The notes under the pieces were generated by a model. That model was not told the DNA's origin. It saw only the letters and a list, made by a program, of their open reading frames with translations, and ran no database searches. From assembly GCA_025354065.1 (NCBI GenBank), contig JANXNM010000294.1, positions 1 through 18,053 on the forward strand: a stretch of DNA of 18,053 bases, written 5' to 3'. Below are positions 6,994-13,750 of the stretch, one piece after another; the stretch's first letter is position 1; each line of letters begins with the position of its first letter. Made by a program: the position numbers and the translations under genes. This DNA comes from Synechococcales cyanobacterium 340R_concoct_173_sub. GTDB lineage: Bacteria > Cyanobacteriota > Cyanobacteriia > Leptolyngbyales > Leptolyngbyaceae.

Positions 6994-7118
6994 GACCCGA
7001 TCCCCCTAAATACCCCTTGACAAGGGGAACTAAGAGTTTGATTTAATTTTTAATTTAAACTCCAGTTCCCCCTTATTCTCCGGTCCCCCCTTATTAAGAG
7101 GGCTAGGGGGATCGGGTC
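6994..7118. repeat. 125-base imperfect inverted repeat with 15-bp perfect ends
   Basis: GACCCGATCCCCCTA (6994-7008) is exactly mirrored by TAGGGGGATCGGGTC (7104-7118). Inside, GGGGAACT (7024-7031) pairs with AGTTCCCC (7064-7071), and CCCCTTGACAAGGGG (7013-7027) is a small hairpin of its own. The centre is AT-rich. It lies between the convergent genes ending at 6959 and 7139, so it could act as a bidirectional transcription barrier. The wording (CCCCCTAAA, then CCCCTT..AAGGGG) resembles a dispersed intergenic repeat that I recall from other cyanobacteria, so a MITE-like element is the alternative. Confidence 0.8.
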
Positions 7119-7138
7119 ACAACTTATTTTCAACCCTC

Positions 7139-8740
7139 TTACGGTGTCACAATGTAGTTTGACGGAATTGGATTGGCTTTTCCAGCATTGACTAACGCTT
7201 GGTAAACGATCGCAGCCACTTCTGCTCGGGTAGCTTCCCGGTTAGGGTTGAGCTGAGTTAGAGATGGATAATTAACCACAATCCTCCGTTGGGTAGCCGC
7301 CGCGACAAACCCGGTTGCATAGGTCGGAATGGCAGACCCGTCTTTATAGGTTGCCAAAATCGAAACATTGCCTTCCCCAAACTGTAGGCCATTGGCCAAT
7401 GCAACTAGGACTTGCACGCGGGGAATGCTTTGCTCGGGTTTAAACAAATTACCGGGATAGCCAGACATAAAACCTCCGCGAGATGCAGCAGTAATTTGGT
7501 CAAATCCCCAGAAGTTTCGAGCAACGTCACCAAATACGATCGCATCACGTTTCGGTGCGGGAGCAAAAGCCTTATTCACGATAGTGGCAAACTGGGCGCG
7601 GGTAACTGGGGCTTCGGGCTTGAAGGTCGCATCTGGGAATCCAGTAATCACACCTCTAGTTGTAAGTTGAGCAATGTAGGCTTCAGCCCAATGGCCTTTT
7701 ACGTCTTTAAAAGATGAGCCACTATCGATGTCTTTGGTTGTGACAATGACATTACCTGCGATTTTTTTGATGTCCAGGTCATTGCCCATCGCAGAAATCG
7801 ATTGACTGCCAGAATTATTAATGGCCAGCGCACCATTTTCTCTAATCAGATTGTTACCCGTTTGGCTGGCGATTCCGATGTCAGGCATACCATCCATCGT
7901 AACCACGATGCCATCGCGTTTATTGTTTTTAATGGTGTTGCCCCGCAGAACGGGTTGTGCTCTTTCGTTAATGTAGAGGCCATCAGTGTTTGAGATAATT
8001 TGGTTCCCATCGATTAGGGTAGTTGCAGTTCCACCGATCGCAATACCGAACCCAGTTTCTTGCATGACATTATTACGAATAACTCCAGCAGCAGCCCGAG
8101 CCACTGAGATCCCGTTCCCTTCATTTCTAAAAAACAAGTTGCCTTCAACCAAGGGAGTGGCCGTGCCCGTCATGAAGATGCCTTCACGTTGACTATTGGC
8201 GAATGTGTTGTTGGCGATCGTAGGATTATTAGACTCAACCCAAACTCCTGTACCACGAGATAACGGATTAGTAATGCTCAGGCCACGAATAGCGCTGTCC
8301 TGCATTGCAAAAATAGTGACATTTTGCCGAGCTAAGGAAACAGTATTAACTTGGCCACCGCCATTGATAGTTGTAGTTTGGCCTTTAGTGGCTTCGTCGC
8401 CGCGCAAAATAATGCCGGGTTTTAGAATCAGGGGGAAAACTTCACCAGAAGCTTCACTGTAGTTTCCCGGTGACACTTGAATTATGGTGCCGGGTTGAGC
8501 TTGCTGTAGTGCGTAAGTAATGGTTTTTAGCGGTGATGCTTCTACCTTACCCGCTGTCGCAGAATCTTGGCCTAATGTGCCATTGACATACAGCACCATA
8601 GTGCCAGCTTGGGCGACTTGGATGGCCGATCGGGTCACTGTAACAACAGGGGAGGTTGCGATCGCAGTTCCGGTCATGCCAATGAGGAAGGTCGTGGCTA
8701 GACTAAACGTTCCAATAATGGGTTTACCCTGAATATTCAT
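7139..8740 (-). CDS. Surface protein: DUF1565 / parallel beta-helix plus three SLH domains
   Basis: The 533-residue protein carries an N-terminal signal peptide (hydrophobic 10-28). Residues about 50-130 are a DUF1565-type start (YVNGTLGQDS, PLKTITYALQQAQPGTIIQV, SPGNYSE). Residues about 140-310 are right-handed beta-helix repeats of roughly 22-24 residues, each with an N-rich turn such as NNTFANSQREGIFMTG, GNLFFRNEGNGISVA and GNQIISNTDGLYINE. Three C-terminal SLH repeats follow: FKDVKGHWAEAYI (344-387), FGDVARNFWGFDQI (402-445) and YKDGSAIPTYATGF (464-515). SLH repeats anchor proteins to peptidoglycan or secondary wall polymer, and beta-helices of this type often bind or cleave polysaccharide. 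No catalytic residues are recognised, so an enzymatic role is unproven. The ATG at 8740 has only a weak upstream GAG. Confidence 0.93.
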   Translation of the reverse strand: MNIQGKPIIGTFSLATTFLIGMTGTAIATSPVVTVTRSAIQVAQAGTMVLYVNGTLGQDSATAGKVEASPLKTITYALQQAQPGTIIQVSPGNYSEASGEVFPLILKPGIILRGDEATKGQTTTINGGGQVNTVSLARQNVTIFAMQDSAIRGLSITNPLSRGTGVWVESNNPTIANNTFANSQREGIFMTGTATPLVEGNLFFRNEGNGISVARAAAGVIRNNVMQETGFGIAIGGTATTLIDGNQIISNTDGLYINERAQPVLRGNTIKNNKRDGIVVTMDGMPDIGIASQTGNNLIRENGALAINNSGSQSISAMGNDLDIKKIAGNVIVTTKDIDSGSSFKDVKGHWAEAYIAQLTTRGVITGFPDATFKPEAPVTRAQFATIVNKAFAPAPKRDAIVFGDVARNFWGFDQITAASRGGFMSGYPGNLFKPEQSIPRVQVLVALANGLQFGEGNVSILATYKDGSAIPTYATGFVAAATQRRIVVNYPSLTQLNPNREATRAEVAAIVYQALVNAGKANPIPSNYIVTP

Positions 8741-8866
8741 ACAGTTTTCTCAATACAGACTTGCCTGAGAAATATAACGCAACTGACTGAATTCGAGCCA
8801 CTTAACCTAAATATTTGACAATGGATGAACTTATTTTAAGTAACTGAATTTTTAATAGGCAAGTCT

Positions 8867-9064
8867 TTAATAAGCAAGAGTTTCGAGGGTTTCTCGCAGG
8901 TAGGCATGAACCAGTTTATCTAAGTTTAAGCCTTGAAGTGCTTCTACATCGGATCGTTCCAGTTTCCAGCTTTTGAATCCAGAACTTTCAGAAACGACTT
9001 TTTTCAACCCTTCCCAAGACGTTTTCTCGGAAAATTCAGAATTCTGATTGGAAAAATTGGTCAT
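8867..9064 (-). CDS. Small conserved cyanobacterial protein, unknown function
   Basis: The 65-residue protein starts MTNFSNQNSEFSEKTSWEGL and ends LRETLETLAY. The C-terminal block LDKLVHAYLRETLETLAY (48-65) is helical and looks conserved in style; I recall similar short cyanobacterial proteins with this ending, but no function is known to me. A longer reading to 9196 would prepend a non-homologous, Cys/Ile-rich stretch without a ribosome site, so I choose the ATG at 9064. No signal peptide, no membrane span and no cysteine. It lies 126 bases upstream of the SLH gene on the same strand, and a stem-loop (9180-9230) separates it from the next small gene. Confidence 0.65.
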   Translation of the reverse strand: MTNFSNQNSEFSEKTSWEGLKKVVSESSGFKSWKLERSDVEALQGLNLDKLVHAYLRETLETLAY

Positions 9065-9179
9065 AACTATACTTTGCAACCCGAAGAATATTTTATGAAT
9101 AGTTGCTTGCAATATTAGCGTTATCGGAGAGCTAATGATGTAGAAAGGATCACAGAAACAATAAAGTACCCATAAATTG

Positions 9180-9230
9180 ACGTTCGCACCGTTCACCTTC
9201 CGCAGAGAATCGGGTGAGCGATGCGATCGT
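9180..9230. repeat. 18-bp imperfect stem-loop between two small genes
   Basis: Arm ACGTTCGCACCGTTCACC (9180-9197) pairs with GGTGAGCGATGCGATCGT (9213-9230): 15 Watson-Crick pairs, one G-T wobble and two mismatches around a 15-base loop. It lies downstream of the gene at 9289-9492 (minus strand) and upstream of the gene at 8867-9064. No T-run follows on either strand, so a classic intrinsic terminator is not clear. An RNA-processing or stabilising structure is an alternative. Confidence 0.6.
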
Positions 9231-9288
9231 GTTGGTCAATCAACTAGGAGAATTCGCGGCGATCGAACTCTATAGAAACTGAGATCCC

Positions 9289-9492
9289 CTAAGACTGAGA
9301 GTAGACCTCTAGGACAGGAGTCTCTGACCGAGCAGCTTTCCGGGCACGAAGCTGATGGAGCAGCATTTCCGTTTCGGCATGTATTGATAGAAAGCGCTCT
9401 TGATGGTCTGCATGGTAAAGCACCTTCATGCGCTCAACGACTTGAGCATAAACGGGGTCTAATTGGGCAGACGGCATCATTTGATTACTCAT
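9289..9492 (-). CDS. Small hypothetical protein, unknown function
   Basis: The 67-residue protein starts MSNQMMPSAQLDPVYAQVVE and continues with a basic, helical middle containing several histidines (LYHADHQERFLSIHAETEML, then LLHQLRARKAARSE). It is predicted all-helical and soluble. No known motif or domain is recognised. An upstream in-frame GTG (9504) would add four residues, but the ATG at 9492 follows GGAAA at a usable distance, so I prefer it. Its reality rests on an intact frame, ordinary codon use and its placement in a minus-strand run; the His-rich helix could bind metal, which is speculation. Confidence 0.55.
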   Translation of the reverse strand: MSNQMMPSAQLDPVYAQVVERMKVLYHADHQERFLSIHAETEMLLHQLRARKAARSETPVLEVYSQS

Positions 9493-9928
9493 GTTTATTT
9501 CCACACCACGTTATATTAACTGTTTTTTGTTTTTCTTATCATTCGTTTACATTTTCGATTTTTAGACTGCTTGAAGTACCTTGCTAAAGGGCAGATATTT
9601 CTGCAATACAAAACCAAAATCCGTCTTTTTTCAACCATCCTGAAGAAAACAGATGATTAAATTAAGTTAGATGCAAATGAACCACACGATGGCAATCCTA
9701 CAACTTTCTATTGAAAATTTGAAACATAATTCTCAACGTAGATACTGGTCGGTTGCTGTTCACCTCAAATGACGTGATGAATTGTACGGAAGTTCCAGAG
9801 TGTAAATTGCTTGTATCTACTTACATCACGTTACTTGCATGGCATCTTCCTCTGGCTGATTCGCTCTAAGGGAGCCGGAGCAAGGTAAGATGAATTTCAA
9901 TTAAACTTCAGAAAAATCCCTATCGACT
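9493..9928. other. 436-base divergent intergenic region upstream of thrC
   Basis: No gene is seen. It contains an 8-base inverted pair ACGTGATG (9772-9779) and CATCACGT (9824-9831), and a GC-rich hairpin at 9850-9880 close to thrC. The rest is AT-rich and unremarkable; no clear promoter hexamer pair was found. Confidence 0.5.
9850..9880 (+). promoter_or_regulatory. Candidate leader hairpin before thrC
   Basis: CTCTGGCT (9850-9857) pairs with AGCCGGAG (9873-9880), one G-U wobble. A competing smaller hairpin, GCTC (9863-9866) with GAGC (9872-9875), shares the right arm, so the two are mutually exclusive. It lies 48 bases before the thrC start. I know no riboswitch class that matches it. Confidence 0.35.
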
Positions 9929-11044
9929 GTGACCACTAGCCTCTCTGCTGCTAACGATGCAATAAACCATCGCCTACCCGTCGCAAAACGATGGAATGGG
10001 CTGATTGATGCTTATCGCCCCTACCTCCCAGTGACGGATTCAACACCTATTATATCTCTGTGCGAAGGAAACACTCCACTGATTCCAGTGCCTTCGATCG
10101 CGGCGGAGATAGGTCGCGGGGTCCAGGTTTATATCAAGTATGACGGTCTCAATCCAACGGGTAGCTTCAAGGACCGAGGCATGACGATGGCGGTGACGAA
10201 GGCCAAGGAAGCCGGAGCTGAGGCGATTATTTGTGCGAGCACAGGAAATACTTCAGCAGCAGCGGCGGCTTATGCTTGTCGGGGGGGAATGCGGGCGTTT
10301 GTGCTGATTCCCGATGGCTATGTTGCGCTGGGGAAACTGGCCCAGGCATTGCTCTATGGGGCTGAAATTTTGGCGATTAAGGGGAATTTCGATCGAGCGT
10401 TAGAAATTGTTCGCGAAATGTCTGATAACTATCCAATCACTTTAGTGAATTCTGTTAATCCCTATCGTCTTCAGGGCCAAAAGACAGCAGCATTTGAGGT
10501 CGTTGATGTGTTGGGTGAAGCTCCTGATTGGTTGTGTATTCCGGTCGGAAATGCGGGCAACATCAGTGCCTATTGGATGGGTTTTAATGAATATTATGCG
10601 GAGAAGCGCTGTACTAAATTACCGAAGATGATGGGGTTTCAGGCTTCTGGATCGGCACCTTTGGTTTCAGGGGAGCGGGTCAAAAATCCTGAAACCTTGG
10701 CGACTGCAATTCGGATTGGTAATCCGGCAAATTGGCAAAAGGCGTTGGATGTACAGGCGGCGAGTGGCGGACAGTTTAATGCGGTGACGGATGAAGAGAT
10801 TGTTTCCACTTACCGAAAGCTTGGTGGGAATGAAGGTATTTTCTGCGAACCTGCAAGTGCGGCATCGGTGGCGGGGCTTTTGAAGATAAAAGATCAGGTG
10901 CCGACGGGGGCGACGGTGGTTTGTGTATTGACGGGGAATGGGTTGAAGGATCCCGATTCAGCGATTAAGCATAGTGAGAATCACTTCCATCAAGGAGTTG
11001 ATCCTGAGCTTGCAGCGGTCGCTAAGGTGATGGGATTCGCTTAA
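9929..11044 (+). CDS. thrC: Threonine synthase
   Basis: Threonine synthase converts O-phosphohomoserine to threonine using pyridoxal phosphate, the last step of the pathway. The 371-residue length fits the short bacterial class. The cofactor lysine is K81 in [11 protein letters not shown]. The phosphate-cup Ser/Thr loop is [18 protein letters not shown] (103-120), and the C-terminal [10 protein letters not shown] is typical for the family. Two motifs toward the N-terminus (SLCEGNTPL, 43-51) match substrate-proximal segments. The start is GTG 9929, with no good Shine-Dalgarno; a later start would cut into the conserved N-terminus less than it would explain. A hairpin terminator follows at 11109. 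It has no pathway neighbours here (no thrA or thrB). Confidence 0.97.
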   Translation: MTTSLSAANDAINHRLPVAKRWNGLIDAYRPYLPVTDSTPIISLCEGNTPLIPVPSIAAEIGRGVQVYIKYDGLNPTGSFKDRGMTMAVTKAKEAGAEAIICASTGNTSAAAAAYACRGGMRAFVLIPDGYVALGKLAQALLYGAEILAIKGNFDRALEIVREMSDNYPITLVNSVNPYRLQGQKTAAFEVVDVLGEAPDWLCIPVGNAGNISAYWMGFNEYYAEKRCTKLPKMMGFQASGSAPLVSGERVKNPETLATAIRIGNPANWQKALDVQAASGGQFNAVTDEEIVSTYRKLGGNEGIFCEPASAASVAGLLKIKDQVPTGATVVCVLTGNGLKDPDSAIKHSENHFHQGVDPELAAVAKVMGFA

Positions 11045-11108
11045 ATAGGTTTGGATTTGAGCTTAAGTTTAAATCTTAAATAGTTATGATTTAAATGTAT
11101 GGTTTCTG

Positions 11109-11153
11109 ACTCAGCTGAGTCCTTATGGTGTGGGCTGAGCTGAGTTATTTTTA
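11109..11153 (+). terminator. Terminator of thrC, overlapping the end of the convergent gene
   Basis: ACTCAGCT (11109-11116) pairs with AGCTGAGT (11138-11145), and TATTTTTATTTTTT follows on the + strand. The minus-strand stop codon of the neighbouring gene (11123-11125) lies in the loop, and the T-run is read as Lys/Asn codons by that gene. Confidence 0.75.
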
Positions 11154-11620
11154 TTTTTTGGTGTCAGAACATCCATTGCATCGGCTAGGGCCATGGTGAG
11201 ATCTTTTTTAGTTTTCTCATGGGCTAGTTGCTCTTTTTTAAGCGCGGTTAATACATTATCTCTATCCGTCCAGACTTCAAAGAGTTTGTCTTGGAGGGCG
11301 GACATACTCGTTATTCCGTTGATTTGAAGGGCGATCGCATCATCGCTTAAGGTGGTTGAAAATTCGGGTTGGGTGCGAAGTTGAGCTATTTCAGCTTGAA
11401 GTTTGTTGATTTGGTTTTGGCGGGTGGTGACATCGTTGCGTCGTTGTTGCCCTTCTGTTTCGTAACGCGATCGCCACGAGTCGGCATTTTGTTGAGCGGC
11501 AGAGAGTTCTGAGGTTAGATCTCGAACTTGTTGCTGAAGGGATTTGACTTCGTTGAGCCATTGCACCACTTGTTTCGGGTGGGAGGTTTGTTCCGGGATG
11601 TCTGTTGAGTCAGGATTCAT
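11123..11620 (-). CDS. Coiled-coil protein, unknown function
   Basis: The 165-residue protein starts MNPDSTDIPEQTSHPKQVVQ and is dominated by a long heptad-patterned helix (about 18-85: VVQWLNEVKSLQQQVRDLTS and on). A short linker (86-105) and a second helical stretch (110-150) follow, then a Lys/Asn/Pro tail. It is hydrophilic, without signal or membrane span. I recognise no family; such proteins often act as structural or scaffolding partners, but nothing here says which. The ATG at 11620 is preferred over an in-frame TTG at 11632, which would add FFF ahead of it. Its 3' end sits inside the terminator hairpin of thrC. Confidence 0.75.
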   Translation of the reverse strand: MNPDSTDIPEQTSHPKQVVQWLNEVKSLQQQVRDLTSELSAAQQNADSWRSRYETEGQQRRNDVTTRQNQINKLQAEIAQLRTQPEFSTTLSDDAIALQINGITSMSALQDKLFEVWTDRDNVLTALKKEQLAHEKTKKDLTMALADAMDVLTPKNKNNSAQPTP

Positions 11621-11727
11621 AAAGAAGAACAAAAAGGAAGCTATTTAGAATCATACGGGGCAATTTTGGGAATTCAAATTTAAATATTTGCGATTAAATC
11701 AGTGAATTCCATTCTTTTCTTACGCCT

Positions 11728-12120
11728 TTACTCTGATTTCCAATTTTGGGCAGCTTGAGCCAGAACATAAGCCGATACCGTTTGTATTTCTTCAGGAGTG
11801 AGCCGATCGCGGTAGGCGGACATATTGCCTTTGCCAACCGTGACCAAGTTAACGATCGCATCTTGGGTATCTACTTTATTTTTCTGAAGGGCTTTGAGTT
11901 TAAGATTTTTGCCGCGTCTAATAATGTTTCCACCGCCTGCATGACAGCCCGCACATTGAGCTTCAAAAAGTTGTGATCCGTTTAGGGGAATGGCTTGAGC
12001 GCTGGGAATATTAAGTAGTAACATCACCATCAACAAACCGCAGAGATATGTGGCGAGTTGGTACAATCTGGTGCGGACCATTAATATTTGGAACCTAGAC
12101 ATTTGATTGAGGATGAACAT
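11728..12120 (-). CDS. Cytochrome c6-like protein, low-potential type (Gln replaced by Leu)
   Basis: This small periplasmic/lumenal c-type cytochrome has an N-terminal signal (hydrophobic 22-37, cleavage near AQA-IP at 43-44), one haem motif CAGCH (C56, C59, H60) and the axial methionine M100 in KGNMSAY. Mature length is about 87 residues, typical for cytochrome c6 (petJ). The remainder (NGSQLFEAQCAGCHAGGGNI, LTPEEIQTVSAYVLAQA) aligns readily with c6. At the haem-facing position where petJ has Gln (YQVTNGK), this protein has Leu92 (NLVTVGK), the change that defines the c6A/c6B/c6C branches and lowers the midpoint potential. The MPAF motif is MSAY. It therefore may not be the photosystem I donor. 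The start at 12120 has AAGGG upstream; M7 or M14 are alternatives. Alone on the minus strand after rpsA. Confidence 0.88.
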   Translation of the reverse strand: MFILNQMSRFQILMVRTRLYQLATYLCGLLMVMLLLNIPSAQAIPLNGSQLFEAQCAGCHAGGGNIIRRGKNLKLKALQKNKVDTQDAIVNLVTVGKGNMSAYRDRLTPEEIQTVSAYVLAQAAQNWKSE

Positions 12121-12211
12121 GTCCAATTTACCCTTACAGAACAGTACTTTAGGTGCTTTTATTAGTGTAGTTGGATTAAGGCTAGAATTTCTGGAAATGA
12201 TCGTGGTTGAT

Positions 12212-12247
12212 AAAAAAGTAACCTCAGAGATATCTCCAAGGCTACTT
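12212..12247 (-). terminator. Terminator of rpsA
   Basis: On the minus strand a hairpin (AAGTAGCC..GGTTACTT arms with an inner self-complementary GAGATATCTC, 12216-12247) is followed directly by six T's (12217-12212). It lies 65 bases after the rpsA stop and insulates it from the cytochrome gene. Confidence 0.75.
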
Positions 12248-12311
12248 AAAATAAATCTAGATTAAGTCAATTCAAAATCTACAACTCCAAAGTCGAACCG
12301 ATCGGTTCAAG

Positions 12312-13265
12312 CTATGCTTCAACCACTTCTTCAGTTGTGATTTCCATGGATGCTACAGGTGTGCCTTGCTCTTTCAGCTTCTCACGATATTTAGCAGCCA
12401 TTTCTTCAGCTTGATCAAACACAGCTTGACGGTTCTTCACCATGTCACCCGGTTCTGGTTCAAGTTGTTTGGTGGAAAGCGAAATCCGACCACGTTCTGC
12501 ATCTAGGTCGATGATCATCACCTTAACTTCGTCGTTCACATTAAACACACTGTGAGGCATGTCGATGTGATCGTGGGAAATTTCAGAAATGTGCAGCAGT
12601 CCACTGACTCCGCCGATGTCGATGAATGCACCGTAAGGCTTGATTCCACGAACAGTTCCGATGACGACTTCGCCAACTTCCAGGCGGTTCATCTTACGTT
12701 CGACTAGTGCACGGCGATGGCTGAGGACCAGACGGTTGCGCTCTTCATCCACCTCCAAGAATTTGAGAGGCAACTCTTCACCAACCAACTCTTCTTTCGG
12801 TTTGCGGGTGCTGATGTGTGAACCGGGGATGAATCCACGTAATCCTTCGATGCGAACCAGCGCGCCGCCTCGGTTGGTAGCGAAGACCAATGAGCGAACG
12901 GTCGCATCTTCGGCTTGAAGTTGACGAACCCGCTCCCAAGCGCGCATATATTCGATGCGACGAATGGAAAGAGTAAGTTGTCCGTCTTCGTTTTCATCCG
13001 CCAAGATGAAAAATTCACGAGTTTCATTCGATTGCAGCACTTCTTCGGGTGCGTCAATACGATTGATGGACATTTCTTGGATAGGGATGTAGGCGGCAGT
13101 TTTCGCTCCGATGTCGATCAAAGCGCCCCGTGGTTCAAGGCTGAATACTGTTCCGGCTACAACATCTCCAGGACTGAAGTGGTAGTCATATTTATCCAAT
13201 AGGGCCGCAAAGTCTTCGTGGGTAAAACCGACATCGACTTTGGGCTTCGTATTCTGACTGAACAT
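12312..13265 (-). CDS. rpsA: 30S ribosomal protein S1
   Basis: S1 binds mRNA and helps load it on the 30S subunit. The 317-residue protein has three S1 RNA-binding domains: about 32-102 (GDVVAGTVFSLEPRGALIDI, start 33), 120-184 (a divergent middle domain) and 198-267 (GEVVIGTVRGIKPYGAFIDI). An acidic Glu-rich tail follows. Three domains, not the six of E. coli, is the normal form in cyanobacteria and chloroplasts. The N-terminus FTHEDFAALLDKYDYHFSPG is the typical cyanobacterial start. The ATG at 13265 follows AGGAA about ten bases upstream. A -10 box (13480-13485, minus strand) would give a leader of around 200 bases, and a terminator sits at 12212-12247, so it is likely monocistronic. Confidence 0.97.
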   Translation of the reverse strand: MFSQNTKPKVDVGFTHEDFAALLDKYDYHFSPGDVVAGTVFSLEPRGALIDIGAKTAAYIPIQEMSINRIDAPEEVLQSNETREFFILADENEDGQLTLSIRRIEYMRAWERVRQLQAEDATVRSLVFATNRGGALVRIEGLRGFIPGSHISTRKPKEELVGEELPLKFLEVDEERNRLVLSHRRALVERKMNRLEVGEVVIGTVRGIKPYGAFIDIGGVSGLLHISEISHDHIDMPHSVFNVNDEVKVMIIDLDAERGRISLSTKQLEPEPGDMVKNRQAVFDQAEEMAAKYREKLKEQGTPVASMEITTEEVVEA

Positions 13266-13479
13266 GCTAACGAGTTCCTAGTTATTTTTTGGCAAAATTC
13301 GCCTCCTGTTAGATGCGCCTGTGAAACTTGACGAAGACAATGGGGCAAAATTTACTCACATTGCATTAGTGTCTATTCCACGACTTACACCTTCATCCTG
13401 GCAAAGCGGTGGGTACTCTAATGAAGAGAACTGGCTTTCCAGGATTAACTTGGACGTTTCAAGGGTTTACAAGAGGTCG

Positions 13480-13485
13480 ATTATA
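13480..13485 (-). promoter_or_regulatory. Candidate -10 element for rpsA
   Basis: The minus strand reads TATAAT here; a TGGTAA hexamer 17 bases upstream is a poor -35. If used, transcription would start about 205-210 bases before the ATG, a long leader that could carry autoregulation. Confidence 0.45.
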
Positions 13486-13658
13486 CCGCATTCGTGGATT
13501 CTTTACCAGGCAGGTCTGACCTCTCCAGTCTGAAACGCCACAACATTAAGAATTTGCTAAGCGGTGAGTTGAGCAGAACACTTGGCCTTAGTTGATTGAT
13601 TCACAATTTTATCTGAACATAAATTATGCAAAAATCATCGCTTAAGATATTTTTTTGG

Positions 13659-13696
13659 TTGACAATCAAGTAATAATGATTAACGCATCATTGTTA
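13659..13696 (+). promoter_or_regulatory. Candidate promoter and operator of the REC-GGDEF-EAL gene
   Basis: An exact -35 hexamer TTGACA (13659-13664) precedes a dyad: TAATAATGAT (13671-13680) and ATCATTGTTA (13687-13696), complementary at nine of ten positions around a 6-base spacer. The dyad covers the place of the -10 (TAACGC, 13681, spacing 16), so a bound dimer would block RNA polymerase. The -10 match is weak. Confidence 0.4.
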
Positions 13697-13750
13697 TTCT
13701 TTTAAGTAGCGGACTCTTATTTAAACTGTGGTTTAAAGATTGATTTAGCT

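Larger units (their letters stand above)
13266..13750. other. 485-base divergent intergenic region, rpsA leader and REC-EAL promoter
   Basis: No convincing gene. The rpsA side holds a minus-strand TATAAT (13480-13485); the other side holds TTGACA (13659-13664) followed by an imperfect dyad (13671-13696). A short open frame at 13321-13533 lies inside the rpsA leader and is not considered coding. Confidence 0.6.

Noticed and set aside
8801..8808. CTTAACCT, matching the cyanobacterial Pho-box repeat unit
   Set aside because: Only one copy; the positions 11 bases either side do not match, so the required tandem array is absent.
8757..8866. Perfect 10-bp inverted pair AGACTTGCCT / AGGCAAGTCT, 110 bases overall, MITE-like
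   Set aside because: By rough count a few such pairs are expected by chance within 150 bases across 18 kb; there is no target duplication and the inner sequence does not continue pairing.
13321..13533. A 70-residue open frame on the + strand upstream of the REC-EAL gene
   Set aside because: It lies in the rpsA leader, begins with GTG without a ribosome site, has no recognisable motif and overlaps the probable rpsA promoter on the other strand.
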